DNA of 64,000 bases from positions 1 through 64,000 of the forward strand of contig DWYE01000069.1 of the NCBI GenBank assembly GCA_019118845.1, in the 5' to 3' direction. This document shows positions 16,312 through 25,008 of this stretch, in pieces (position 1 is the first letter of the stretch; every line of letters begins with the position of its first letter). Made by a program: the position numbers and the translations under genes. The stretch is from Anaeromassilibacillus stercoravium. Lineage in GTDB: Bacteria > Bacillota > Clostridia > Oscillospirales > Acutalibacteraceae. Below the pieces are notes generated by a model. It was given only the letters and a program-made list of their open reading frames with translations, was not told the DNA's origin and did not search any database.

Positions 16312-18057
16312 TTATACCTCTTCGGAGGCTGCGGGGGTCACATAAACGGTATTATACTTGACATAGATCACCATGCCGGGCTTCGCCCCGGATGGCTTGT
16401 TGACATTGCGGACCTGCGTGTAATCCACAGGTACCTGTGAAGAATCCCGCGCGCGGCTGTGCGCCGCCGCCAGCATCGCCGCCTCGCGGATGGCTGTCTC
16501 CGTCGGCTCGCGCCCATCCGTCACCAGGATTGTATGCGAACCGGGGATATTCTTGGTATGCAGCCAGATGTCGTTGTTATTCGCCTGTTTCATCGTGAGG
16601 CGGTCGTTCTGCCGGTTGTTCCGCCCCACCAAAATACGGAAGCCGTCGCTGGATGTAAATTCCAACGGCGCTGCGGCCGCTACGGGCTTCTGCTTCCCCT
16701 TTTGCGCGCGGATATACCCCTGCTCCACCAGCTCCTGCCGGATCTCGGAAAGGTCGCGTTCCACCTTGGCCCGGCTCAATTCCTCAAAGACCGTATCCAG
16801 GTATTCCAGTTCCTGCTGGGCTTGGCCGATCTGCTCGGTGAGCTTCTCCTCCGCCGTGCGCGCCTTCCGGTAGTCCTTGTAATACTTCTGCGCATTCTGG
16901 GAAGGCGTCTTCGAAGGGTCCAGCTTAATTTTGACCAGCGGAGCATCCGGTTCGTAAAAATTTTGCAGGGACACAACCGTGCTGCCCTTTTCAATCTGAT
17001 AGAGGTTGGCGCTGATCAGGTCGCCGCAGATGCGCAGCTGGTCGCGCTCCGCGCACTTCTCCAACTCAGCGCGCTGGATGTTGATCTTCCGGCTCAGGCG
17101 GTCGGAGGCATTCGAGAGCACCCGCAGCAGATCCTGCGAGCGGGCGCGCATGCGCTCGATCCGGTCGCGGCCCGCATAAAAGGCATCCAGAAGGCCGGAA
17201 AAGGTCTCCTGCCGGTTGACGACGGCCGCCGTCCCATACTGCGTAATATTTATAAACGAAAAATCCATCGGCTTTTTGGCCACGCTGACCGCCATGTAAG
17301 GCGCGCCCTCGGTCCCGCGCACTTCCCGGACCAGGCGGGTCAGGAAAAAGCGCAGACGTTCCCAGTGTTCCTCCGTCATCTCCTGGGTATACAGGTCGGC
17401 GCCGCGCCCGGTCAAATGCTGCAACTCCCGGCAGACCACCGGCGAAACGCCCTGCAAACTGGACAGCAGCGCCTTTGAGAGCTCCGTATCGGCGGGCAAC
17501 GCCCGCAGGCGCGCCAAAATCTCCTCCGGCTCCGCTTCAAGCATGCAGAGCTTGTTCTGCGGCGGCGGGAGCTGATACGTCAACCCCGGCAGAACCAGGC
17601 GCTCGGAGGACATCTCCGCATCGACGCGCTTGAGTGCATCGACGATCTTGCCGTTTTCGTCCACTAAAATGATATTGCTGTAGCGGCCCATGATCTCCAC
17701 CGCCAGCGTCAGGCGCACTTCGTCGCCCAATTCATTGATCGCGTCAAAATCCAAAAGTAGCAGGCGCTCCAGGCCTGGCTGCCGTACGGCGGCCAGCTTC
17801 GCGCCGGACAGCCTCTTGCGCAGCAACATACACAGCATGGGCGGCACCTTGGGGTTCTCCGGCACATACTGGGTAAAATGGATGCGCGCGCTGTTTGCCC
17901 GTGCAGACAGGAGAAGTTTATAGTGATCGGTCCGCGTCCGCAGGGTAAACACCATCTCCTCCCGGTTTGGCTGGGCGATCTTCTCCACGCGCGCCCCGAG
18001 CGCGGCTTCTTCAAGTTCCTTTTTTAAATGTCTCAAAAATGCTCCATCCAGAGCCAT
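16312..18057 (-). CDS. rqcH: Rqc2/NFACT-family protein RqcH
   Basis: 581 residues. Family proteins (once called fibronectin-binding FbpA) bind stalled large ribosomal subunits and add C-terminal alanine tails to the nascent chain. Visible: M-A-L-D-G-A-F-L start, the V-E-I-M-G-R-Y-S-N-I-I-L strand of the NFACT-N domain near 120, a long coiled coil (about 300-450, with A-R-T-A-E-E-K-L-T-E-Q) and the NFACT-R part with D-I-W-L-H-T-K and G-S-H-T-I-L motifs near 515. The D-R arginine pairs typical of NFACT-N are present. AAAGGATGG lies before the ATG. Third gene of a group after DUF1858 and trmK-nif3. Confidence 0.93.
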   Translation of the reverse strand: MALDGAFLRHLKKELEEAALGARVEKIAQPNREEMVFTLRTRTDHYKLLLSARANSARIHFTQYVPENPKVPPMLCMLLRKRLSGAKLAAVRQPGLERLLLLDFDAINELGDEVRLTLAVEIMGRYSNIILVDENGKIVDALKRVDAEMSSERLVLPGLTYQLPPPQNKLCMLEAEPEEILARLRALPADTELSKALLSSLQGVSPVVCRELQHLTGRGADLYTQEMTEEHWERLRFFLTRLVREVRGTEGAPYMAVSVAKKPMDFSFINITQYGTAAVVNRQETFSGLLDAFYAGRDRIERMRARSQDLLRVLSNASDRLSRKINIQRAELEKCAERDQLRICGDLISANLYQIEKGSTVVSLQNFYEPDAPLVKIKLDPSKTPSQNAQKYYKDYRKARTAEEKLTEQIGQAQQELEYLDTVFEELSRAKVERDLSEIRQELVEQGYIRAQKGKQKPVAAAAPLEFTSSDGFRILVGRNNRQNDRLTMKQANNNDIWLHTKNIPGSHTILVTDGREPTETAIREAAMLAAAHSRARDSSQVPVDYTQVRNVNKPSGAKPGMVIYVKYNTVYVTPAASEEV

Positions 18058-18105
18058 TGGTATCCATCCTTTCCATCGCGGCGGGCTTTTACCGCCGGCA
18101 TGGGA

Positions 18106-19587
18106 TTAGAGGAATCGGGCCGGGCTGTGCGCCCGCACGGACTTGGCCATTTTTACCTCCGGGAAGCGGTTCTGAAGCCGCTCCATCAGCGGCGCAACCA
18201 CCACGTCCTCCGTAAAGAAATGGCCTGCGTCCACCAGTGTGATCCCCATATCCTCCGCATCGAGAAGCTGGTTGTGCTTCGTGTCCGCGGTGACCATCGC
18301 CTGCGCCCCCTGCGCGGCAGCATCCGGCGTGAGGTCCGCTCCAGCTCCCCCACAGAGGCCCACCGTGGTGATGGTCTTGCCCCCGTTCACATATTTCAGG
18401 CCGTCGCATCCCAGCACGTCTTTTACAAACGCAGCAAATTCTTCCGGCGTATAGGGGCGGCCGGTCTCCCCGATCAGGCCCTCCGGCAGGCCGCTGTGCT
18501 CGTATTCCTTGAGCATCCGCACGTTTTTGAGCTGTAACCGCTCCGCCAAGCAGGTGTTCACCCCGCCCTGCGCCATATCCAGATTGGTATGGGCGCAGAT
18601 GGCGGCGATCCCGTACTGTGCCAGCAGATAGGGCGCCGAGTCGGGCGAAAGGCTCTTCAAGGGGTGGAAAATAACAGGATGGTGGCTTACGATCAACTGC
18701 GCCCCCATTTCCGCCGCCTCACGCACCACCTGCGGCGTAATGTCCAAAGCAAACAACACCGAACGGACCTCTGTATCGCGCGCTCCCACAAGAAGGCCCG
18801 GGTTGTCAAATCCCATTGCGGTATGAAACGGTGCAAATGCATCGATAAAATCATAAAATTGTCCAACAGTCGCCATAACCAATCCTCCTTTTTCGTTGTT
18901 CGTCTCACAGAGCTGTTGCAGCTTCTCCAAAATCATTTGCAGGCTTGACGCCTCTTCCGCATTTCCTGAGAGACGCATCCCCTGCGCTTTTTTAGAAAGC
19001 CGGCGCGCACATTTCGCTATGTAGGCGCGGCTTTCCGGCGTGGACCCATCCAGCTTGCCGATATAGGGGTACAGCTCGCCGCCGCCCGCCTGCGCGGGGC
19101 AGTACTCCACCAGCATGACGGAATAGACGTGGCCGTCCTCCTCGGCCGCCTGCTCGCGCAGGATCGCAAACCCCTCCCGCTCTAGGAACCGGCGCAGCTC
19201 CTCCGCCGACGTCATCGGCTGCAAAATCAGGCGCTTGTCACCCGCTTTCAGCCACGGCGCCTCCCCGATCAGGCGGATGATGAGTTCCCCGCCCATGCCC
19301 GCCAGGACGATGTCGTCCGCTTCGTCCGGAGATAACGCGCGCAGCCCGTCTGAAAGCCGGGTGGTAACCTGTTCCTCCACATAGTAGCGGCGGATATTCT
19401 GTTCTGCGGAACGCAGCGGCAAGGGCTTGACGTCCGCGGCGATGGCGCTGGAAACCCGCCCCTTGCGCGCGAGCCAGATGGGTAAATAGGCGTGGTCCGT
19501 CCCGACGTCCGCCAGCTTTGTCCCCTCCCGCACCATGGAAGCGCACAACGCCAGGCGGTTGCCCAGGCGAAACAACGGATGGGGCAT
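18106..19587 (-). CDS. Fused tRNA (adenine22-N1)-methyltransferase TrmK and Nif3-like metal-binding protein
   Basis: 493 residues in one open frame. Residues 1 to about 243 are TrmK (YqfN): A-D-V-G-T-D-H-A-Y-L-P is the S-adenosylmethionine site near 29-39 and D-D-I-V-L-A-G-M-G-G lies near 105. Residues 249-493 are a Nif3/YqfO-like dinuclear-metal protein, starting M-A-T-V-G-Q-F-Y-D-F, with H-H-P near 315 and an H-F-F-T-E-D block near the C-terminus as metal-ligand candidates. In many Firmicutes these are two adjacent genes. Here no stop separates them, yet AAAGGAGG lies 7 nt before the internal ATG at 18863-18865 region, so a separate Nif3 protein could also be made. The main ATG has AAGGAGG 8 nt upstream. 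Confidence 0.87.
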   Translation of the reverse strand: MPHPLFRLGNRLALCASMVREGTKLADVGTDHAYLPIWLARKGRVSSAIAADVKPLPLRSAEQNIRRYYVEEQVTTRLSDGLRALSPDEADDIVLAGMGGELIIRLIGEAPWLKAGDKRLILQPMTSAEELRRFLEREGFAILREQAAEEDGHVYSVMLVEYCPAQAGGGELYPYIGKLDGSTPESRAYIAKCARRLSKKAQGMRLSGNAEEASSLQMILEKLQQLCETNNEKGGLVMATVGQFYDFIDAFAPFHTAMGFDNPGLLVGARDTEVRSVLFALDITPQVVREAAEMGAQLIVSHHPVIFHPLKSLSPDSAPYLLAQYGIAAICAHTNLDMAQGGVNTCLAERLQLKNVRMLKEYEHSGLPEGLIGETGRPYTPEEFAAFVKDVLGCDGLKYVNGGKTITTVGLCGGAGADLTPDAAAQGAQAMVTADTKHNQLLDAEDMGITLVDAGHFFTEDVVVAPLMERLQNRFPEVKMAKSVRAHSPARFL

Positions 19588-19667
19588 ACAATGGGCCTCC
19601 TTTTCTCCAAATATGGAACCGCCGCCCGCCAAACATGTTGACGGGCGGCGTGTAAACCGATCCGAGC

Positions 19668-19871
19668 TTATTTCCCCTCCATATGGGCATTGAGCTTTTT
19701 CACCATTTCCTCCGGGTCCACACCGTGTACCATGCAGGCCTGCTCCAACGTCTCCCCGCGGGAAGCCGGGCAGCCCAGGCAATGCATCCCCATCTCCATA
19801 AAGAAAGGAGCGGTGGTCTTGTCCATATCGAGAATATCGCCAATGATGGTATCTTTTGTAACAGCAGCCAT
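19668..19871 (-). CDS. DUF1858 domain protein
   Basis: 67 residues. The DUF1858 pattern is clear: T-I-G-D-I-L-type start, F-F-M-E-M-G-M-H-C-L-G-C-P, then E-T-L-E-Q-A-C-x-x-H-G-V-D. The C-x-x-C pair suggests redox or metal binding. Such proteins occur alone or fused to other domains in anaerobes, and their function is not known. A perfect AGGAGG lies 8 nt before the ATG. First gene of the group with trmK-nif3 and rqcH. Confidence 0.92.
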   Translation of the reverse strand: MAAVTKDTIIGDILDMDKTTAPFFMEMGMHCLGCPASRGETLEQACMVHGVDPEEMVKKLNAHMEGK

Positions 19872-19931
19872 GTTGGTTCCTCCTATCGTTTCGATTGCGC
19901 TTCATATATAGAAAGCAAAATTCTGGTTTTT

Positions 19932-19960
19932 ATTATAATACCCCGTCCATCGGATTGCAA
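19932..19960 (-). promoter_or_regulatory. SigA promoter for DUF1858 - trmK-nif3 - rqcH
   Basis: TTGCAA (19955-19960) and perfect TATAAT (19932-19937) on the minus strand, 17 bp apart, 60 bp ahead of the DUF1858 start. Confidence 0.8.
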
Positions 19961-19992
19961 TACGAAGATTTGACACATTCCCCACTGCAAAA

Positions 19993-20022
19993 CGAAAAAC
20001 GCCCCGGAACATTCCGGGGCGC
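19993..20022 (-). terminator. Intrinsic terminator after the zinc-ribbon gene
   Basis: gcgccccggaa/ttccggggcg stem at 20000-20022 followed by a T-run on the minus strand, 31 bp past the stop. Confidence 0.85.
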
Positions 20023-20052
20023 TCGACTGGCAAATGAAAGAATGTATATAAC

Positions 20053-20328
20053 TTATTCTTCCCTCATCTTTGCAAAGCACTCGCTGCAGTAAACCGGGCG
20101 GTCCTCACGGGGCTTAAAGGGAACTCTTGCTTCCTTGCCACAGCTCGCGCAGATGGCGGTGAACATTTCGCGCTCAGGCTTTGCAGCATTCTTGCGCGCA
20201 TCGCGGCAGGCCTTGCATCTCTGGGGCTCGTTTACGAAACCCTTGGAAGCATAGAATTCCTGCTCACCGGCGGTGAAAACAAATTCAGCGCCACATTCTT
20301 TGCAGATGAGAGTCTTGTCTTCGTACAT
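20053..20328 (-). CDS. Small double zinc-ribbon protein
   Basis: 91 residues with four C-x-x-C pairs: C-K-E-C, C-K-A-C, C-A-S-C and C-S-E-C, forming two zinc knuckles. The first half (I-C-K-E-C-G-A-E-F-V-F-T-A-G-E-Q-E-F-Y-A) matches the zinc-ribbon domain often found in small clostridial proteins; the second half (A-I-C-A-S-C-G-K-E-A-x-V-P-F-x-P) matches a CxxC_CxxC-type domain. The proteins may bind nucleic acid but no function is established. GAGG lies before the ATG. It follows the SigH-like gene by about 100 bp. Confidence 0.88.
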   Translation of the reverse strand: MYEDKTLICKECGAEFVFTAGEQEFYASKGFVNEPQRCKACRDARKNAAKPEREMFTAICASCGKEARVPFKPREDRPVYCSECFAKMREE

Positions 20329-20431
20329 TTGATATACCTCGCTTCAGATTAAAGATATTTGCCCTTGCCGGATTTGCACCGCGCCTTTGCCATAAAACAA
20401 CGCTCCTCTTGAGCTGGGCATATGAATGGGA

Positions 20432-21028
20432 CTAAAACGGTTCTTTGAGCTTGCGGCGCACACGTTGCAGGGCGTTATCTGCGGCCTTCGAGGTAATGCG
20501 GAGGGAGTCGGCAATCTCCTTGTAACTATAACCGCCCAAATAAAGCATAAGCACCTGGCGTTCCATTTTAGACAAACCACGGCTGATGAACTGTTTGAGA
20601 AGATGCAGGTCTTCTTCCTCCACCAGCATTTTTTCGGGGTTGACCTCCTCCCCGGCGAATGCGCCGCAGGAAGTCCCCTCCTCATTGAGCGGGACGAAAT
20701 TGTTCAGCGGAAGATTTTTCCGACCGGCCGCCCACCGGTAAGCCATAATGATGCGATTGGTGATACAAGTCCCCGCATACGTCCGGAAGCTTGCGCCCCC
20801 GTCCTCCCGGAAACTTCGGACTGCATCCAGCAATCCCAACAGCCCTTCCTGACACAAATCGTCCGCCTCCAGCATGGTGCCGTGAAACGGCGCCGCCTTT
20901 GCCCGGATGAGCGTCATATAACGGGAAGTCAATTCCAAAAAGGCATCCGGATCTCCGTCTCTCACAAGTGCGGCCAGCTGCTGATCGGGATAAGATTCCA
21001 TTCGGTTGTTGTGCGTTTCTGCGGCCAA
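20432..21028 (-). CDS. RNA polymerase sigma-70 factor, SigH-like
   Basis: 198 residues with region 2 (D-A-F-L-E-L-T-S-R-Y, then D-D-L-C-Q-E-G-L-L-G-L-L-D-A-V-R-S-F) and region 4 (L-S-K-M-E-R-Q-V-L-M-L-Y-L-G-G-Y-S-Y-K-E-I-A-type helix-turn-helix ending D-N-A-L-Q-R-V-R-R-K-L). The K-x-x-D-N-A-L-Q-R ending is typical of sporulation factor SigH (Spo0H). Start: an ATG at 21082 lies upstream of the predicted -10 box, so it cannot be used; a TTG at 21028 has GAGGTG 6 nt before it. An ATG nine codons later has no ribosome site. SigH versus another small sigma-70 factor is not fully settled. Confidence 0.85.
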   Translation of the reverse strand: MAAETHNNRMESYPDQQLAALVRDGDPDAFLELTSRYMTLIRAKAAPFHGTMLEADDLCQEGLLGLLDAVRSFREDGGASFRTYAGTCITNRIIMAYRWAAGRKNLPLNNFVPLNEEGTSCGAFAGEEVNPEKMLVEEEDLHLLKQFISRGLSKMERQVLMLYLGGYSYKEIADSLRITSKAADNALQRVRRKLKEPF

Positions 21029-21070
21029 ACCAAACACCTCATGAGACTCGCATTCCTTATGACTTTTTAT

Positions 21071-21099
21071 ATCATACTGCATTCTCTCTATAAAGTCAA
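21071..21099 (-). promoter_or_regulatory. SigA promoter of the SigH-like gene
   Basis: TTGACT (21094-21099) and TATGAT (21071-21076) on the minus strand with 17 bp between. This placement excludes an ATG at 21082 as start. Confidence 0.75.
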
Positions 21100-21307
21100 C
21101 AAATATTTACCCTTCGAAAAAAATATATTTGTTTTATTTCGTCAATGCGGAGGGCAAAGCTCTTTTCACAAAAGCCTTGAATGGTTTTTCACAAAGACTT
21201 TTCCGGTTTCCCGGATTTCTTTGTTTGCTTTACAGGCGAGGTACTTTGTGTTAAGATTTCCCTTACCGACATTGTCCGACATATATTGTATGAGAAAGAG
21301 GTGTCCC

Positions 21308-22009
21308 ATGGTCAAATTTGGAAAAAAGGAAGAAAAAGTACATAGCTATACCCCCGTAGAAGGACGCAAGGATTCCTTTGCCCACGGTTTAAATTTCTAT
21401 AAGTTATTCTTTATTTTTATGATCGGGTGTGTTGTCGGCTACTGCATCGAGATGCTCTGGTGTTACTTGCGCCTCGGGTATTTTGAGAGCCGCCAGGGGT
21501 TGATTTACGGCCCGTTCAGCCCGGTTTATGGAATCGGGGCTGTGATCTTTACGGTGGTCCTCTACCGCTTCCGGCATGCAAACGGCGTGGTAATCTTCCT
21601 CGCCAGCGGCATCATCGGCGGCGTCTTTGAATACCTGTGTTCCCTGTTCCAGGAGCTGATCTTCGGCACGGTATCCTGGGAATACAGCGACTCCCCCTTG
21701 AATGTCCAGGGGCGCACCAATGTCTTTTTCGCGGTCTGCTGGGGCATTTTGGGATTGATTTTCTTAAAGCACATGCTCCCGTTTTTCACCAATCTCATCG
21801 AACGCATCCCCAACCGGCCCGGAAAGGTGATCGCCTGGGTGCTGCTGGTCTTCATGGTGTTTGATATTATAATCTCTTCCGCGGCAATCCGCCGGCAGAC
21901 CAACCGGCATTTGGGCATCCCCGCGAACAACCCCATAGCCGTTTTCCTGGACGAACATTACACGGATGAATATCTCAAGAAAGTTTATCCCAATATGCAG
22001 CTTGCCTAA
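21308..22009 (+). CDS. Membrane protein, putative ABC-transporter type IV (CmpB) family
   Basis: 233 residues with five to six membrane segments. The N-terminal part F-I-F-M-I-G-C-V-V-G-Y-C-I-E followed by R-Q-G-L-I-Y-G-P-F-S-P-V-Y-G-I-G-A and the F-E-Y-L-C-S-L-F-Q-E-L-I-F-G pattern match the family of putative ABC-transporter type IV / CmpB-like membrane proteins common in clostridia. The role is unknown. Start ATG has AGAGG 8 nt before it; the frame stays open far upstream only because the opposite strand encodes the sigma factor. Divergent from that gene. Confidence 0.8.
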   Translation: MVKFGKKEEKVHSYTPVEGRKDSFAHGLNFYKLFFIFMIGCVVGYCIEMLWCYLRLGYFESRQGLIYGPFSPVYGIGAVIFTVVLYRFRHANGVVIFLASGIIGGVFEYLCSLFQELIFGTVSWEYSDSPLNVQGRTNVFFAVCWGILGLIFLKHMLPFFTNLIERIPNRPGKVIAWVLLVFMVFDIIISSAAIRRQTNRHLGIPANNPIAVFLDEHYTDEYLKKVYPNMQLA

Positions 22010-22104
22010 CGATCTGCGCCCTGCCGTTTGGCAGGGCGTTCGTATTCCAAATAAAGTGGAAGGGAAAGATATCCTCAGAAATGCAGCAAGGAGGTCTGAA
22101 ATAT

Positions 22105-22587
22105 ATGGAAAAACAGGAAATCACATTGGAAAACATCTTGGAACGATATAAAGATACGGCGGGGCCCGGCGACCAACAGGCCGTCATCGCGCTCTTGCGG
22201 GAAGTACAGCAGCTCTACGGCTGCGTTCCCGACAGCGTACAACAGCGGGTTGCCAAAGCCACCGGCACGGCGCCTTCCCTGATTGCAGCGCTGGTACGGC
22301 GGGTGCCAGGGCTCACTCCGGCGGCCTACCGCCACCGGATTGTAGTGTGCACCGGCCCGCGCTGCTCGGCAAAAGGCGGGACGGCCCTTCTGCGCGCTGT
22401 GGAAAATGCCCTGGGAATCGCCCCCGGCGAGACCACGCCGGACGGTTGCTTCCGGCTGGAAACCCGCAACTGCCTGAAGCAATGCGGCAGCGCGCCCAAC
22501 CTGACGGTCGACCAAACGCTCTATGCATCGGTCCGCGTCGAGGACATCCCGAATCTGCTCAAGCGGTATCGCGAGCCGTCCTGTTAG
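22105..22587 (+). CDS. NuoE-like [2Fe-2S] thioredoxin-fold protein
   Basis: 160 residues. The four cluster ligands are visible as C-T-G-P-R-C (near residue 83) and C-L-K-Q-C (near 126), the C-x4-C...C-x3-C pattern of the 24-kDa subunit of NADH dehydrogenase (NuoE) and of bifurcating hydrogenase subunit HydC/HndA. The N-terminal helical domain (L-L-R-E-V-Q-Q-L-Y-G-C-V-P) is also present. AAGGAGG lies 10 nt before the ATG. Unusually, no NuoF or NuoG partner follows; the next gene is comM. It may assemble with partners encoded elsewhere. Confidence 0.88.
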   Translation: MEKQEITLENILERYKDTAGPGDQQAVIALLREVQQLYGCVPDSVQQRVAKATGTAPSLIAALVRRVPGLTPAAYRHRIVVCTGPRCSAKGGTALLRAVENALGIAPGETTPDGCFRLETRNCLKQCGSAPNLTVDQTLYASVRVEDIPNLLKRYREPSC

Positions 22588-22673
22588 GTGACCATTTGCC
22601 ACCTTTTCCGCATTCCTTCGCTCCATGCCGTATAATTTGAAGAGACTTTCATGCAGGAGCGGGGGAAGGAACG

Positions 22674-24206
22674 ATGGTGGAAAAAGTACACAGTATGGGG
22701 CTGTATGGGTTGGACGCCTTTGTGGTCGAGGTAGAAACGGATCTCTCGCGGGGCCTCCCCGCCTTCGAGATGGTGGGATTGCCGGACGCCGCGGTACGTG
22801 AAGCGCGGGACCGTGTCCGGGCGGCGCTGAAAAACGTGGGGTTTCAGTTTCCCGTCAGCCGGATCACCGTGAATCTCGCCCCGGCGGACAAGCGCAAAGA
22901 AGGTACACTCTATGACCTTCCAATCCTGATCTCCCTGCTGCGCGCCTCCGGCCAGCTGGACGCCGGGTTGGAAGACAGCGTGTTTTTGGGGGAACTCTCC
23001 CTTTCCGGGGAAGTGCGCCCCATCCGCGGCGCACTTCCCATGGCGATTGCGGCCAAGGAAGCGGGATTCCGGCGTTTTTATATCCCCGCGCAAAACGCTC
23101 CCGAAGGGGCGGTGGTGCAGGGATTGGAGGTCTACCCGGTCCCAAATCTCGCAGCACTCTTTGCACATCTAACCGGACGGCAACCGCTTGCCTCTGCAAT
23201 TCCGGAGGAACATCCGACGCAAACCGGCGTCCCCTTGCCCGACTTTTCCGAGGTCCGCGGGCAGGAGGAAGCCAAACGCGCTTTAGAGGTCGCGGCCGCA
23301 GGCATGCACAATGTGCTGTTGATCGGCCCACCGGGTTCCGGAAAAAGCATGTTGGCCAAGCGGCTCCCGTCCATCCTGCCGGATATGACCTTCCCAGAAT
23401 CGATCGAGACCACCAAAATTCATTCCATCGCGGGGGTACTGCCCGCCAGCGCTTCCCTCGTCCGGACAAGGCCCTTCCGTTCGCCCCATCACACGGTGTC
23501 CGCAGCCGGCCTTTCCGGAGGCGGAGCCCTGCCAAAGCCGGGAGAGCTCTCCCTCTCCCACAATGGGGTCCTGTTCCTGGACGAACTCCCGGAATTTTCC
23601 CGCAGCGCCATGGAGGTCCTCCGGCAGCCGATCGAGGATGGCCGTGTAACCATTTCCCGCGCGCAGGGGACGGTATCGTATCCGTGCAGCGTCATGCTGG
23701 TGGCTGCAATGAACCCATGTCCCTGTGGATATTTCGGCCACCCCACCAAGCATTGTATTTGCAGCGCAAGCGCTGTTTCCCGCTATCTCGCCCGTGTGAG
23801 CGGCCCGCTGCTCGACCGCCTCGACCTTCACATCGAGGTGCCCGCTGTGGAGTTTGACAAACTGGATTCGGCGGAGCCCGCGGAATCTTCCGCGTCGGTC
23901 AAGAAGCGGGTGGACGCGGCGCGTGCCATCCAAAACGAACGCTTTCGCGGGACGGGCATCCCCTGCAATGCCCGCATCACGCCGGACCGCCTGCATACCT
24001 ACTGCATTCTGAGCGACAGCGCCCGGGCGCTTCTCAAGCGCGCCTTCGAAACCATCGGCCTGTCGGCCCGTGCATACGACCGCGTGCTCAAGGTGGCCCG
24101 CACCATCGCAGACCTGGATGGCAGTGATCGGATCGAAGCCGTCCATGCAGCGGAAGCGGTCCAATACCGTGCTTTAGACCGCAAATATTGGATGCGGGAG
24201 CTATAA
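22674..24206 (+). CDS. comM: YifB/ComM-family Mg-chelatase-like AAA+ ATPase
   Basis: 510 residues. Order: Lon-protease-like N-terminal domain (G-L-P-A-F-E-M-V-G-L-P-D near 32), AAA+ core with Walker A G-P-P-G-S-G-K-S near 218 and Walker B V-L-F-L-D-E-L-P-E near 300, and a C-terminal Mg-chelatase-like region with the C-P-C-G-Y-F-G zinc-like motif near 347. In Vibrio and relatives ComM is a helicase that promotes branch migration in natural transformation; the role in clostridia is less clear. GGAAGGAACG precedes the ATG. Confidence 0.94.
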   Translation: MVEKVHSMGLYGLDAFVVEVETDLSRGLPAFEMVGLPDAAVREARDRVRAALKNVGFQFPVSRITVNLAPADKRKEGTLYDLPILISLLRASGQLDAGLEDSVFLGELSLSGEVRPIRGALPMAIAAKEAGFRRFYIPAQNAPEGAVVQGLEVYPVPNLAALFAHLTGRQPLASAIPEEHPTQTGVPLPDFSEVRGQEEAKRALEVAAAGMHNVLLIGPPGSGKSMLAKRLPSILPDMTFPESIETTKIHSIAGVLPASASLVRTRPFRSPHHTVSAAGLSGGGALPKPGELSLSHNGVLFLDELPEFSRSAMEVLRQPIEDGRVTISRAQGTVSYPCSVMLVAAMNPCPCGYFGHPTKHCICSASAVSRYLARVSGPLLDRLDLHIEVPAVEFDKLDSAEPAESSASVKKRVDAARAIQNERFRGTGIPCNARITPDRLHTYCILSDSARALLKRAFETIGLSARAYDRVLKVARTIADLDGSDRIEAVHAAEAVQYRALDRKYWMREL

Positions 24207-24220
24207 AATATGCAGAATAC

Positions 24221-24256
24221 AAGGCCGAAACCCTCTGTGGTTCCGGCCTTTTGTCA
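24221..24256 (+). terminator. Intrinsic terminator after comM
   Basis: aaggccgaaacc/ggttccggcctt stem (24221-24250) with a short T-run, 15 bp past the comM stop. Confidence 0.8.
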
Positions 24257-24290
24257 TTTGAACACAGGACGCTCTATCCCGCTTTCTTGA

Positions 24291-24566
24291 TTAACGCTCT
24301 TCCTGGATAAAAATCTCGCACATCAGCCGGGCGCCCAATTGGAAACCGTGGCGAAACCCCGCGTAACAGTCCATGGTGTTTTCTTCCATATAGAGCTTGC
24401 CCAAATGCTCCAATTGTTTTCGCCCATCCTCGTTCAATAATACGTGCAGAGCATTCTGCACTTTGTGGATTTCGCGTTCCAAAAGAGGATATTTGGGGTC
24501 CGTGGAAACAATCTTCTCCGCTGGATAAAGTTCCCCTTCATATAGGCGCTCTAAAATACTTCTCAT
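24291..24566 (-). CDS. DUF6809-type small protein
   Basis: 91 residues beginning M-R-S-I-L-E-R-L-Y-E-G-E-L-Y-P and ending with a conserved-looking F-R-H-G-F-Q-L-G-A-R-L-M block. This start-end pattern matches the small helical DUF6809 proteins of Oscillospiraceae and Lachnospiraceae; function unknown. Start ATG has AAAGGAAA upstream; the frame is open another 33 codons but without a ribosome site. No clear partner nearby. Confidence 0.72.
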   Translation of the reverse strand: MRSILERLYEGELYPAEKIVSTDPKYPLLEREIHKVQNALHVLLNEDGRKQLEHLGKLYMEENTMDCYAGFRHGFQLGARLMCEIFIQEER

Positions 24567-25008
24567 GGTGTTTTTCCTTTCCAGATCATCTGTTACAGCC
24601 CCTTGAATAGCCGTTCCACACAGAAGGACAGATTTGCGCGGCCGCCGATCGTACGGCTGTAGCAATGGGGATGCTCCATTTCCTTATGGAAGGAATCATT
24701 CCCGTATGTTATCCATAGAAAAAGGATGACCCGTTTTCTTTCGCGCTGCCTGATCACCTCGCTTTATGCGCATTACATACGCTACAATGCAGTCCAGTTT
24801 CAAGTCAAGATTTCTCTTGTGAAATTTTCTCACACACCTACATAAAATGCAGAACAGCTACTACAACGGAAAAACGCCGGCAGCCACGCAAAACAGCGGG
24901 TGCTCCGGCGCTTTCGCTCGATCAAACGATTCTTTTCTAGGGACAGTTTTCCTTTGGAGACATCATCCTCCCGGCCTGGGAAGCCGGCATTTCTGGGAAA
25001 TGCAGCCT
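24567..25008. other. Gap between the DUF6809 and acetyltransferase genes
   Basis: No gene is supported. It holds a terminator for the acetyltransferase gene at 24871-24910 and AT-rich DNA at 24780-24850 that may carry the DUF6809 promoter, although no convincing boxes were found. Confidence 0.5.
24871..24910 (-). terminator. Probable intrinsic terminator of the acetyltransferase gene
   Basis: cgccgg (24875-24880) pairs with ccggcg (24905-24910); on the minus strand the stem is followed by GTTTTTCC. It is about 100 bp past the stop. Confidence 0.6.

Noticed and set aside
19588..19905. Upstream extension of the TrmK-Nif3 frame
   Set aside because: The extra codons overlap the DUF1858 gene in another frame, are low-complexity and lack a ribosome site; the ATG at 19587 has AAGGAGG.
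24567..25008. Possible mobile element ends around the DUF6809 gene
   Set aside because: No transposase, terminal repeats or target duplications were found.
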